A stretch of 64,000 nucleotides of DNA, taken from NCBI RefSeq assembly GCF_918797505.1, contig NC_092797.1:16195372-16259371 (forward strand). Reading direction: 5' to 3'. The position numbers and the translations under genes are program-made. Shown here in pieces: positions 32,225 to 42,593 of the stretch. Numbering within the stretch: the stretch's first letter is position 1; each line of letters opens with the position of its first letter. This DNA comes from Bemisia tabaci (Eukaryota > Arthropoda > Insecta > Hemiptera > Aleyrodidae). The notes below the pieces were generated by a model. The model saw nothing but the letters and a program-made list of their open reading frames with translations, did not search any database and was not told the DNA's origin.

Positions 32225-32310
32225 ACCTAACCTAACCTAACCTAACCCAACCCAACCTAACCTAACCTAACCTAACCTAACCAAACCTAACCTAACCTAA
32301 CCTAACCTAA
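32225..32310. repeat. Interstitial telomere-type (CCTAA)n array, left arm
   Basis: About 17 CCTAA units with occasional CCCAA or CCAAA variants. CCTAA is the complement of TTAGG, the ancestral arthropod telomere unit. Shorter runs lie just outside it (near 32165) and at 16875-16893. Confidence 0.93.
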
Positions 32311-32329
32311 GTCAATTTCAGTCGCGGGT

Positions 32330-32570
32330 TGCGTGCCTCGCCGACCTAAGGTGCAGATATGCGGGTTGCATACCTTACGGACGGGAGGCGTCCTATGTTG
32401 GTCGCGCACCTCGCCGGTGCTCAACGATGATTTGCGATGTGCATTCCTCACGAATCTCCGGAAATGCGGGTTGCATACCTTACATACTCCAGGCGTTAAC
32501 ATGCGGGTTGCATACCTTACGGAAGTAAGGCGCTTGTATATGGGTTGCATACCTTACGGCGAGAGTACGG
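32330..32570. repeat. Degenerate GGGTTGCATACCTTACGG repeats, left arm
   Basis: Five or six spaced copies of GCGGGTTGCATACCTTACGG and variants. Both strands stay open in one frame across them, giving overlapping 82-codon frames I do not regard as genes. Mirrored at 39350-39590. Confidence 0.8.
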
Positions 32571-32709
32571 CGTTTACCTAGCTTAACCTCTACACCCCCT
32601 CAAATGGATGACGTCATCCCACCCGCACTTTGATGTTCCCGCGCCGATTCAGGTGATCCTCTGTCAACTCCTCCTCCGGCCGCCGTTCAGGGTGCGACCA
32701 AGTTTAAAC

Positions 32710-32870
32710 CGGCGTGGCCCGCTTCGCGATTTATCGATTGATCTGTCATTTAAACCTATGAAAAAAGATCGATTATCAGGGTGCTCGCAGCGAACACCTT
32801 AATAATCGATTCTTTACCATAGCTTCAAATGGCGAGATATCGACAATCGATCATTCACGCCACGCCACCG
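32710..32870. mobile_element. hAT-type MITE, family C, inside left arm, with TSD
   Basis: CGGCGTGGCCCGCTTCGCGA to TCACGCCACGCCACCG, flanked by GTTTAAAC on both sides (perfect 8-bp duplication). It carries GGTGCTCGCAGCGAACACC at the centre. It is present with its duplication at the mirror position of the other arm. Confidence 0.95.
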
Positions 32871-32878
32871 GTTTAAAC

Positions 32879-34189
32879 CTGCATCAAAGGCGCAGAGCCG
32901 CGCTCGGATCGAACGCTGTCCGAACGAGTCTGAGCCTGCCGGGACAAGTCTGAACCTGTTCGGGTCTCTTTTCCTTCGAGCGACCGGGAACAAGTTCCGA
33001 ACCTGCCCGACGTTGCCACCTCGTGACTCCTTCATCTCTGCGACGTTGCCGCTCCGTTCAGCCCCCCGGGTGTAATTTCACGGTTTTCCTAAATAAATAA
33101 AAATAAAGAAAATAAGAAATGAATAAAAAATAAATACAAATAAAAAACAAGCAGAAAAATCCAACATGAATATGTTGGAAAAGCGTGCCGAATAACTAAA
33201 ATGTTGGACACAAACCTACTATTTTCACGTCTTTGTTATTTGCATCAATTGGTACTTTTTGCTAAATTTGGGAGAAAATATTGATTCATGAACGTTGAAT
33301 GTAAATTGATTTTAAAGATTCCGTCCAATTATCTTGATTTTAAGCTGATATGCGGCATTTCGCACGACCGTGATTTGGGCGAACTGTCGTGCATCGAAAT
33401 CGCGTTGAGTTAATCTCTTTGGATTTCGAACTGTAACTTCTCTCCTATTCGGCCGATTTTTACAAATGAGGTCTCTTTTTATTTGTACTTTAACGGAAAG
33501 TAAGGAAAAACTCGCTAAATAGACGGAAAACAATTTTTGTGAAAATTTGGTGGATCCTGGCGTCACGGTGAATGGTTAATCGGGCGTGGAAGATAATAGG
33601 TTCGACGAGGCGACCCTCTCCTCGCCGTCTTTTATTGCCTTGCTCGAAATCTGACACCCAAAGCTATATCGGGAGATAACTGCAGTGGTTTGAGTGGATT
33701 TCTGCAGGGGCCACGGTTAGTACATGGTATAAAGAGTCACGAGGCTCATCACAGATTGCACTTGCAGTGCAAGACGCTCATTGGCTAAACAGTTTGGCGG
33801 GAAAGAAGGTTCTAGAGTTGAGTCCTCCGAGCGTAAGAAAGCTTCTATGAGGTTTTTGTCAAATGAAATAATACGGTTTTGACAGGAAAATGTTCTCAAG
33901 GGTTCCCAATTAGCAGTTCATTCGGTTTTTTGGTAAGAGACCATCAAGGCTTGACAGTATAATGGTTCGAAGACAAGAAAACGGGTCCGAGGAAAAAAAT
34001 ATTTGGACGGCCCGTTGAATAGCATTGGTTGATCGGTGTGCTGTACCATGGTACATCCGAGTGATTTCAAAAAGCGAGCCCTACTGGCACGCTTGATAGA
34101 TAAAATGAAAAAAAAAGAGAAAATAAACTTTTGTGTCTTAATGGACGAGACGCCGTTCAAATTCATGAATAAAATTTCAAAAACTTAAA
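32879..34189. other. Unique left-arm segment
   Basis: About 1.3 kb without internal repeats. Open frames of 60-84 codons occur here, all mirrored in the other arm, none with a domain. The part around 33430-33800 matches the solo copy at 52475-52835. The solo copy has indels that break frame, so this segment is probably non-coding. Confidence 0.5.
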
Positions 34190-34281
34190 GATAGACTCGC
34201 CCGTCTTAAGAATCGAACCCGGACCGTTCTGATAAGAACTCGATTAGAAATCCGGGCTTCTACCGACCGAGCAAGTCTATC
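34190..34281 (-). other. tRNA-like structured sequence, left arm
   Basis: Read on the minus strand, the first 14 and last 14 bases pair (GATAGACT with AGTCTATC, then near-matches). CCCGGA pairs with TCCGGG, and GTTCTTATCAGAAC forms an inner hairpin. It has A-box-like (GCTCGGTCGGTAGA) and B-box-like (GGTTCGATTC) words. The T-arm does not close normally and no anticodon is convincing, so it may be a degenerate type II tRNA or just a hairpin. Confidence 0.35.
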
Positions 34282-34604
34282 TTCGGAAACGTAACGGTGA
34301 AAATACTCCTACAAATAATTTCCTACCCACCGGTGTTGGAGCTTTAGACACCACCCCTAACCTTATATCGACCCAGTTGAACAGATAAATAAACGTAAAA
34401 ACAAAGTGTTCCGTTTGCAATTTTTATTTCTAAAACAAAAAAGATTACATGGATTTAGCTAAAAGTAAATAATAAACATTTTAAATTCTTGAAAATTATA
34501 AACTTACATTCGTTAACGTATTGAAGTCGTGAAATTATAAACTTACATTCATTAACTTATTAAAGTCTCGAAAATTATAAATTTACACTCATTAACGTAT
34601 TAAA

Positions 34605-34895
34605 ATGATAGGTACAATTGAAGATGTTATAGGTTACACGAATCCAAATAATAGTCTTTACATCAGATCTGGGAGGGATGAGAGTGACAGAGAGAGCGGT
34701 GGAGTGGAACAGCATCGTCCTACAGGAGGCTCGCGGTATAATTGTTCAGCAGCCGGTCAAATTTTACATGAATCGGGAAACCCAAGTTTAAAACCACTGA
34801 AACCAGGTTTAAAACCAATGAAACCAGGTTTAAAACCAATGAAACCAGGTTTTAAACCACAAAACACATTTAGGAACCACCATATTTCAGTTTGA
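34605..34895 (+). CDS. Hypothetical 96-codon frame running into the tandem array
   Basis: Starts with MIGTIEDVIGYTNPNNSLYI and ends in repeats of LKPMKPG from the 21-bp array. The first 60 codons lie in unique arm sequence with unremarkable composition. An identical frame is at 37315-37025. No promoter or family was recognised. It could be chance. Confidence 0.2.
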   Translation: MIGTIEDVIGYTNPNNSLYIRSGRDESDRESGGVEQHRPTGGSRYNCSAAGQILHESGNPSLKPLKPGLKPMKPGLKPMKPGFKPQNTFRNHHISV

Positions 34896-35897
34896 AACCC
34901 CAAAAACTGAGTCTAAAACCGATATAACCACATTCCAAACCGGAGAATCTCTGTTCAGAACCAGGAAACTCGAGGTTAAAACCATTAAACACAATTGTCA
35001 TCTCCGGAACCTTGTTAAAAACCAAACCGGGAAACCCAAGTTTAAAACCACTGAAACCAAGTTTAAAACCACTGAAACCAAGTTTAAAACCACTGAAACC
35101 AGGTTTAAAACCAATGAAACCAGGTTTTAAACCACAAAACACATTTAGGAACCACCATATTTCAGTTTAAAACTGAGTCTAAAACCGATATAACCACATT
35201 CCAAACCGGAGAATCTCTGTTCAGAACCAGGAAACTCGAGGGTAAAACCCTTAAACACAATTGTCATCTCCGGAACCTTGTTAAAAACCAGAATAACCAC
35301 ATTGAAAATAACCAAATTTGAAACCGAAGGAACCCTGTTTCAAACCAGGAAAACCACATTGAAAACCGGGAAACCCAAGTTTAAAACCACTGAAACCAAG
35401 TTTAAAACCACTGAAACCAGGTTTAAAACCAATGAAACCAGGTTTTAAACCACAAAACACATTTAGGAACCACCATATTTCAGTTTGAAACCCCAAAAAC
35501 TGAGTCTAAAACCGATATAACCACATTCCAAACCGGAGAATCCCTGTTCAGAACCAGGAAACTCGAGGTTAAAACCATTAAACACAATTGTCATCTCCGG
35601 AACCTTGTTAAAAACCAAACCGGGAAACCCAAGTTTAAAACCACTGAAACCAAGTTTAAAACCAATGAAACCAGGTTTTAAACCACAAAACACATTTAGG
35701 AACCACCATATTTCAGTTTAAAACCCCAAAAACTGAGTCTAAAACCGATATAACCACATTCCAAACCGGAGAATCTCTGTTCAGAACCAGGAAACTCGAG
35801 GGTAAAACCCTTAAACACAATTGTCATCTCCGGAACCTTGTTAAAAACCAGAATAACCACATTGAAAATAACCAAATTTGAAACCGAAGGAACCCTG
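34780..35897. repeat. 21-bp-period tandem array with higher-order repeats, left arm
   Basis: Basic unit GGTTTAAAACCACTGAAACC and variants. Larger blocks are marked by CATTTAGGAACCACCATATT near 34868, 35148, 35460 and 35696, so the higher-order unit varies between about 236 and 312 bp. The 21-bp period keeps frame: read outward from the centre, it encodes heptads such as GFKLGFS and GFKPGFI. Confidence 0.93.
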
Positions 35898-36031
35898 GTT
35901 TAAAACCTGGTTTCATTGGTTTTAAACCTGGTTTCATTGGTTTTAAACCTGGTTTCAGTGGTTTTAAACTTGGTTTCAGTGGTTTTAAACTTGGGTTTCC
36001 CGGTTTTCAATGTGGTTTTCCTGGTTTGAAA
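35898..36031. other. Single-copy spacer at the palindrome centre
   Basis: About 134 bp of the same 21-bp repeats in one orientation, between the innermost mirrored blocks (AACCGAAGGAACCCTG and CAGGGTTCCTTCGGTT). Because the spacer is itself repeats, the boundaries are approximate. Confidence 0.75.
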
Positions 36032-37146
36032 CAGGGTTCCTTCGGTTTCAAATTTGGTTATTTTCAATGTGGTTATTCTGGTTTTTAACAAGGTTCCGGA
36101 GATGACAATTGTGTTTAAGGGTTTTACCCTCGAGTTTCCTGGTTCTGAACAGAGATTCTCCGGTTTGGAATGTGGTTATATCGGTTTTAGACTCAGTTTT
36201 AAACTGAAATATGGTGGTTCCTAAATGTGTTTTGTGGTTTAAAACCTGGTTTCATTGGTTTTAAACTTGGTTTCAGTGGTTTTAAACTTGGGTTTCCCGG
36301 TTTGGTTTTTAACAAGGTTCCGGAGATGACAATTGTGTTTAATGGTTTTAACCTCGAGTTTCCTGGTTCTGAACAGGGATTCTCCGGTTTGGAATGTGGT
36401 TATATCGGTTTTAGACTCAGTTTTTGGGGTTTCAAACTGAAATATGGTGGTTCCTAAATGTGTTTTGTGGTTTAAAACCTGGTTTCATTGGTTTTAAACC
36501 TGGTTTCAGTGGTTTTAAACTTGGTTTCAGTGGTTTTAAACTTGGGTTTCCCGGTTTTCAATGTGGTTTTCCTGGTTTGAAACAGGGTTCCTTCGGTTTC
36601 AAATTTGGTTATTTTCAATGTGGTTATTCTGGTTTTTAACAAGGTTCCGGAGATGACAATTGTGTTTAAGGGTTTTACCCTCGAGTTTCCTGGTTCTGAA
36701 CAGAGATTCTCCGGTTTGGAATGTGGTTATATCGGTTTTAGACTCAGTTTTAAACTGAAATATGGTGGTTCCTAAATGTGTTTTGTGGTTTAAAACCTGG
36801 TTTCATTGGTTTTAAACCTGGTTTCAGTGGTTTTAAACTTGGTTTCAGTGGTTTTAAACTTGGTTTCAGTGGTTTTAAACTTGGGTTTCCCGGTTTGGTT
36901 TTTAACAAGGTTCCGGAGATGACAATTGTGTTTAATGGTTTTAACCTCGAGTTTCCTGGTTCTGAACAGAGATTCTCCGGTTTGGAATGTGGTTATATCG
37001 GTTTTAGACTCAGTTTTTGGGGTTTCAAACTGAAATATGGTGGTTCCTAAATGTGTTTTGTGGTTTAAAACCTGGTTTCATTGGTTTTAAACCTGGTTTC
37101 ATTGGTTTTAAACCTGGTTTCAGTGGTTTTAAACTTGGGTTTCCCG
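36032..37146. repeat. 21-bp-period tandem array, right arm
   Basis: Mirror of the left-arm array. Plus-strand open frames of 71-90 codons (36227-36457, 36424-36639, 36778-37050) encode GFKLGFS-type heptads and a recurrent block with VFNKVPEMTIVFNGFNLEFP. They are frame-preserving by period. No evidence they are expressed. Confidence 0.93.
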
Positions 37147-37638
37147 ATTCATGTAAAATTTGACCGGCTGCTGAACAATTATACCGCGAGCCTCCTGTAG
37201 GACGATGCTGTTCCACTCCACCGCTCTCTCTGTCACTCTCATCCCTCCCAGATCTGATGTAAAGACTATTATTTGGATTCGTGTAACCTATAACATCTTC
37301 AATTGTACCTATCATTTTAATACGTTAATGAGTGTAAATTTATAATTTTCGAGACTTTAATAAGTTAATGAATGTAAGTTTATAATTTCACGACTTCAAT
37401 ACGTTAACGAATGTAAGTTTATAATTTTCAAGAATTTAAAATGTTTATTATTTACTTTTAGCTAAATCCATGTAATCTTTTTTGTTTTAGAAATAAAAAT
37501 TGCAAACGGAACACTTTGTTTTTACGTTTATTTATCTGTTCAACTGGGTCGATATAAGGTTAGGGGTGGTGTCTAAAGCTCCAACACCGGTGGGTAGGAA
37601 ATTATTTGTAGGAGTATTTTCACCGTTACGTTTCCGAA

Positions 37639-37730
37639 GATAGACTTGCTCGGTCGGTAGAAGCCCGGATTTCTAATCGAGTTCTTATCAGAACGGTCCG
37701 GGTTCGATTCTTAAGACGGGCGAGTCTATC
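37639..37730 (+). other. tRNA-like structured sequence, right arm
   Basis: Mirror copy of the sequence at 34190-34281, with the same paired ends, inner hairpin and GGTTCGATTC word. Confidence 0.35.
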
Positions 37731-39041
37731 TTTAAGTTTTTGAAATTTTATTCATGAATTTGAACGGCGTCTCGTCCATTAAGACACAAAAGTTTATTTT
37801 CTCTTTTTTTTTCATTTTATCTATCAAGCGTGCCAGTAGGGCTCGCTTTTTGAAATCACTCGGATGTACCATGGTACAGCACACCGATCAACCAATGCTA
37901 TTCAACGGGCCGTCCAAATATTTTTTTCCTCGGACCCGTTTTCTTGTCTTCGAACCATTATACTGTCAAGCCTTGATGGTCTCTTACCAAAAAACCGAAT
38001 GAACTGCTAATTGGGAACCCTTGAGAACATTTTCCTGTCAAAACCGTATTATTTCATTTGACAAAAACCTCATAGAAGCTTTCTTACGCTCGGAGGACTC
38101 AACTCTAGAACCTTCTTTCCCGCCAAACTGTTTAGCCAATGAGCGTCTTGCACTGCAAGTGCAATCTGTGATGAGCCTCGTGACTCTTTATACCATGTAC
38201 TAACCGTGGCCCCTGCAGAAATCCACTCAAACCACTGCAGTTATCTCCCGATATAGCTTTGGGTGTCAGATTTCGAGCAAGGCAATAAAAGACGGCGAGG
38301 AGAGGGTCGCCTCGTCGAACCTATTATCTTCCACGCCCGATTAACCATTCACCGTGACGCCAGGATCCACCAAATTTTCACAAAAATTGTTTTCCGTCTA
38401 TTTAGCGAGTTTTTCCTTACTTTCCGTTAAAGTACAAATAAAAAGAGACCTCATTTGTAAAAATCGGCCGAATAGGAGAGAAGTTACAGTTCGAAATCCA
38501 AAGAGATTAACTCAACGCGATTTCGATGCACGACAGTTCGCCCAAATCACGGTCGTGCGAAATGCCGCATATCAGCTTAAAATCAAGATAATTGGACGGA
38601 ATCTTTAAAATCAATTTACATTCAACGTTCATGAATCAATATTTTCTCCCAAATTTAGCAAAAAGTACCAATTGATGCAAATAACAAAGACGTGAAAATA
38701 GTAGGTTTGTGTCCAACATTTTAGTTATTCGGCACGCTTTTCCAACATATTCATGTTGGATTTTTCTGCTTGTTTTTTATTTGTATTTATTTTTTATTCA
38801 TTTCTTATTTTCTTTATTTTTATTTATTTAGGAAAACCGTGAAATTACACCCGGGGGGCTGAACGGAGCGGCAACGTCGCAGAGATGAAGGAGTCACGAG
38901 GTGGCAACGTCGGGCAGGTTCGGAACTTGTTCCCGGTCGCTCGAAGGAAAAGAGACCCGAACAGGTTCAGACTTGTCCCGGCAGGCTCAGACTCGTTCGG
39001 ACAGCGTTCGATCCGAGCGCGGCTCTGCGCCTTTGATGCAG
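37731..39041. other. Unique right-arm segment
   Basis: Mirror of 32879-34189. Contains a 38720-38770 stretch with paired TCCAACATATTCATGTTGGA, a perfect 20-bp palindrome. Confidence 0.5.
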
Positions 39042-39049
39042 GTTTAAAC

Positions 39050-39210
39050 CGGTGGCGTGGCGTGAATGATCGATTGTCGATATCTCGCCATTTGAAGCTA
39101 TGGTAAAGAATCGATTATTAAGGTGTTCGCTGCGAGCACCCTGATAATCGATCTTTTTTCATAGGTTTAAATGACAGATCAATCGATAAATCGCGAAGCG
39201 GGCCACGCCG
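39050..39210. mobile_element. hAT-type MITE, family C, inside right arm, with TSD
   Basis: Exact mirror of 32710-32870, including the GTTTAAAC duplications. It must have inserted before the arms were duplicated, or been copied across by conversion. Confidence 0.95.
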
Positions 39211-39609
39211 GTTTAAACTTGGTCGCACCCTGAACGGCGGCCGGAGGAGGAGTTGACAGAGGATCACCTGAATCGGCGCGGGAACATCAAAGTGCGGGTG
39301 GGATGACGTCATCCATTTGAGGGGGTGTAGAGGTTAAGCTAGGTAAACGCCGTACTCTCGCCGTAAGGTATGCAACCCATATACAAGCGCCTTACTTCCG
39401 TAAGGTATGCAACCCGCATGTTAACGCCTGGAGTATGTAAGGTATGCAACCCGCATTTCCGGAGATTCGTGAGGAATGCACATCGCAAATCATCGTTGAG
39501 CACCGGCGAGGTGCGCGACCAACATAGGACGCCTCCCGTCCGTAAGGTATGCAACCCGCATATCTGCACCTTAGGTCGGCGAGGCACGCAACCCGCGACT
39601 GAAATTGAC

Positions 39610-39695
39610 TTAGGTTAGGTTAGGTTAGGTTAGGTTTGGTTAGGTTAGGTTAGGTTAGGTTAGGTTGGGTTGGGTTAGGTTAGGTTAGGTTAGGT
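39610..39695. repeat. Interstitial telomere-type (TTAGG)n array, right arm
   Basis: Mirror of the left-arm array, read here as GGTTA/TTAGG units with a few TTGGG and TTTGG variants. Confidence 0.93.
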
Positions 39696-39828
39696 CACAC
39701 GGCAACGCTGTACTTGGGTTAGGTCACACGGCAACACTGAACTTAGGTTAGGTTACATTTCGATATCTCAGGTGGCCGCAAGTCGCCATTTCCCCTAGGT
39801 GGCCGTAGATCGGCATTTCCCCTCTACT

Positions 39829-39834
39829 AAGAGC
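39829..39834. repeat. Target-site duplication of the giant palindrome, right copy
   Basis: AAGAGC immediately after the last mirrored base, matching 32086-32091. Confidence 0.8.
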
Positions 39835-39847
39835 AGTAAGTGTATTT

Positions 39848-39982
39848 GGGGTACATTTTACTATTAGGAACTGCAATCTGCCTCAGTTGAACAACAATGC
39901 ATGTACCATTACCTCGCTGCTCACATTCTTGATTTTACGGATGTGCCAGAAATTGTAGTTCCCAATCGCAAAACAAAGTCCC
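39848..39982. mobile_element. MITE-like, family Y copy 3
   Basis: GGGTACATTTTACTATTAGGAACT to AGTTCCCAATCGCAAAACAAAGTCC. Shares ATGTACCATTACC and CCAGAAATTGTAG with 28836-28972. It begins only about 20 bp beyond the palindrome. Confidence 0.7.
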
Positions 39983-42593
39983 CGTAGGGTAAGAGCTGCG
40001 GTTGGCACGTGTTAAAATGCTTTTTGGGACTTGCTCTATTGCTCTTTTCCGCTCACCAAGGCAGACCTGGAGGCCACTTCCTATCTACATAGGTTAAACG
40101 TGAAGATCGCTGTGAACTATCACGCATATACGCATCAGCTGGATCTTCGTTCCCTACACTTAAGTTTCTCTTCACGGTGATCCCCTGTACAAGGCACCTC
40201 AGTGGTGTCATGAAAACCAGTTTGATGCTATCAAAACAACACACGGATGAGCCGTCAGAATCCAAAGGCATTTTAATCCTAACGAGGGAGATGCCTGTGT
40301 CAAACATTCACGCAGACAGTGAATGTTGAGTTTTCAAAATGTCACCCTGGAACATCGATCTTTCACCGTGCTGACACTTGAACGTCTCCTTTTCGTCGTC
40401 ATTAGCGATTGATCCCATCTTGGAAAAATTGACAGATTATTTTAAGTTCTTTCTGCAGTTTTAATGAAATGTATACAAAGATGTCGGGATAGTCAGAAAA
40501 AAAAAAAATTGATTGATTCCAGCTTAGCAGACATTTCTAAGCTTGGCTAGTTTATTGCTTTTGTTCTTACAAGGCTAAGTCTCAAAAGCCAAGAGCCTTT
40601 CGAGCCGAAGCTGGTGTTTAGTCTCAAGAAAGGAGGATGATTATTTAAAAAAAAGTAGAACAAATATTTAGGCAGTGAAAGGCAAAAATGTGTTTTCCAT
40701 TTGTTTTTATATTTATTTTGACCTCATTGGAAGGTATTAGGAGTTCTAAATTGACGCAAAAGAGGTCAAAAAGTAATAATAAATTTATGAAACTGGCATG
40801 GCGTTATCGATGGTATACTAATTATGTTAAGCTGTTTATCTGGATAATGTGCTGCGGTGCTAACAAACAGAAGGAATGTACAACATTGGCATATTTACGA
40901 ATTACCGTACATACAAAAGCTAAAATGCAAGTTATCTGTCTGAAAGCCCGAGGAAAGGATGGGTGGGTTTGGTATAAGATTCAGAATTTGGAATTTTAAC
41001 GGAGAGAAAAGAGGTCAAAATAAGTAAGCTTAAAAAAGTCATGAGATGCACACATATCTATGAATTATTAGGTTTTTTTCGAAAATTTAAAAAAAATTAT
41101 CTACTGAATATAGTTTTCTTCCGCGTAAGAGCAACTTGTGCATAAGTCTCAAATTTCACTGATGTTTCAATTACTCCAGGAAAAAGCCTACACTGTGCTT
41201 AAAAGTTATATGCAGACTTATAAGGGTTGCACTAAAGTTTTTATAAAAAGTTACATAAATACAAAGTGCCTAAAGTGTTAATGTGTGAAATTTCCCCGAA
41301 AAATCATTCAAAGCTCAATGCGTTGACTCTGAAGTTTACAAAAAATGCATCGCCAGAACAATGTACTTATTTAATGAACGATGTATGATTGTAAGATGTC
41401 GTGTGAAGAGAAATGAAGGCCATGCTCTTCGTGCTCATAACCAATTGCTGGTGGGAAGGGACACGCAAAGACGCAAACCAAGCCACTGAGTAGAGTTAGG
41501 TAATCCAATCTAGGCACCCCTCCTCCCCCTCACGCATGCTTGCACACTGCACAGAACAGTTTCGTAGACACACAGAAAAGAAGACTTCGAAACGAAGCAT
41601 ATCATTTCAGCGCTAAAATTGCTGGAACCACCCGAGTTACAGGAATATAGAACCGATCAGACACAGAAAGTTGCCAAAATTATTCAGATCTTACTTCAAG
41701 GTGTCAATCGATTCGGAGATTTTCACCCGAAACTAGGTAACCTTGGCAAACTGAAATTGCCGCGGAGAAATTGTTATTACGTTGTGAGGCTTTTATGCCT
41801 CGATTCTTTGTTCTATTCTTTGAGCCGTCAATACAATTTCCGATCTTCGTCCTATGGCCGCGTTATTTTGACGTCTTCGTTGTTCGGTGTGACACTGCTT
41901 GCAATGACTTTTGTTTCAAGTGAAATGCCCCTGGCTTTTTAGATTCTTCCTCCTCCTACTGTTTCTATTTCTGTTTTTTCTCCTCCTCTGCCTTCCTCTT
42001 CTTTTCCTTGTTTTATCCAACGAATTTGAATATTTTAGACTGGAGGTAGTTCGATAGAAATAGTATTCTGGGTTTGGGTCCCTCTGTGAATGTTGTATCA
42101 AGTTGTAAATTGGCACTTAGTCAGTATAATAACGCAGCTTAATTTCACATAAGTTCCTAACAAAGTGAATTAAATTGATGCGATTCTAAAAATGGCTTTT
42201 GTAACCTTTCATCAGTATAGCGACAAAACTCATAATGTTGTAAAAAAGGTGGGGAAAAAACAACAGGACACTACGTTACTAATTTCACAATACAACAGAG
42301 CACTGCGTCCTTAATTTCAACAAAATCACTCTGACGAATTGAAAATACCACAAAAAACGTTTTACAAAATTTATGGTAGGATTGCAACCTTAATGTCCGC
42401 CGAAATAGCATATTCTCTTCTGTATTTTTTATTTGTTGCAGTAGCGAATCATCATTATCCTTTGCAATGATCTATCTTCCAAATTATACCTACCTTTGAA
42501 TTTTACTTGAGAATCATTCAATGTGTCTTTTTTAAGGTGCGGTGTCTAGGATCTCCTCTATCATCCCTTAATCACAAATAAATCGTAAAAATG
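39983..42593. other. AT-rich, no supported gene
   Basis: The longest frames are plus 40688-40999 (103 codons; starts MCFPFVFIFILTSLEG, signal-peptide-like) and plus 41619-41942 (107 codons). Neither has a recognised domain, and frames of this size are expected by chance here. A pyrimidine-rich stretch (TTCCTCCTCCTACTG) lies near 41946. Confidence 0.3.

Larger units (their letters stand above)
32092..39828. mobile_element. Giant foldback element (7.74-kb palindrome)
   Basis: The left arm (32092 to about 35897) is repeated in reverse complement in the right arm (about 36032 to 39828), with almost no differences seen over 3.8 kb. Paired coordinates sum to 71920 through most of the arm. A 9-bp indel near the centre, seen at the pair 35696-35730 / 36201-36225, shifts the sum to 71929. 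A single-copy spacer of about 134 bp separates the arms. Termini read AGTAGAGGGGAAATGCC inward and are flanked by AAGAGC. The arms contain arrays, a nested MITE and a tRNA-like hairpin; no transposase or other recognisable protein is encoded. The size, long arms with internal arrays and target duplication fit a foldback-type transposon. The 6-bp duplication and AG start also recall Maverick/Polinton ends. Family assignment is open. Confidence 0.92.

Noticed and set aside
32225..32310. CRISPR-like array in the palindrome arms
   Set aside because: The repeats are 5-bp telomere-type units without spacers, and the genome is eukaryotic.
34870..37050. Repeated GFKLGFS proteins as a possible silk- or adhesive-type protein gene
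   Set aside because: The frames lack a signal peptide and upstream exon, are interrupted between blocks, and are mirrored in both arms. The 21-bp period alone explains the open frame.
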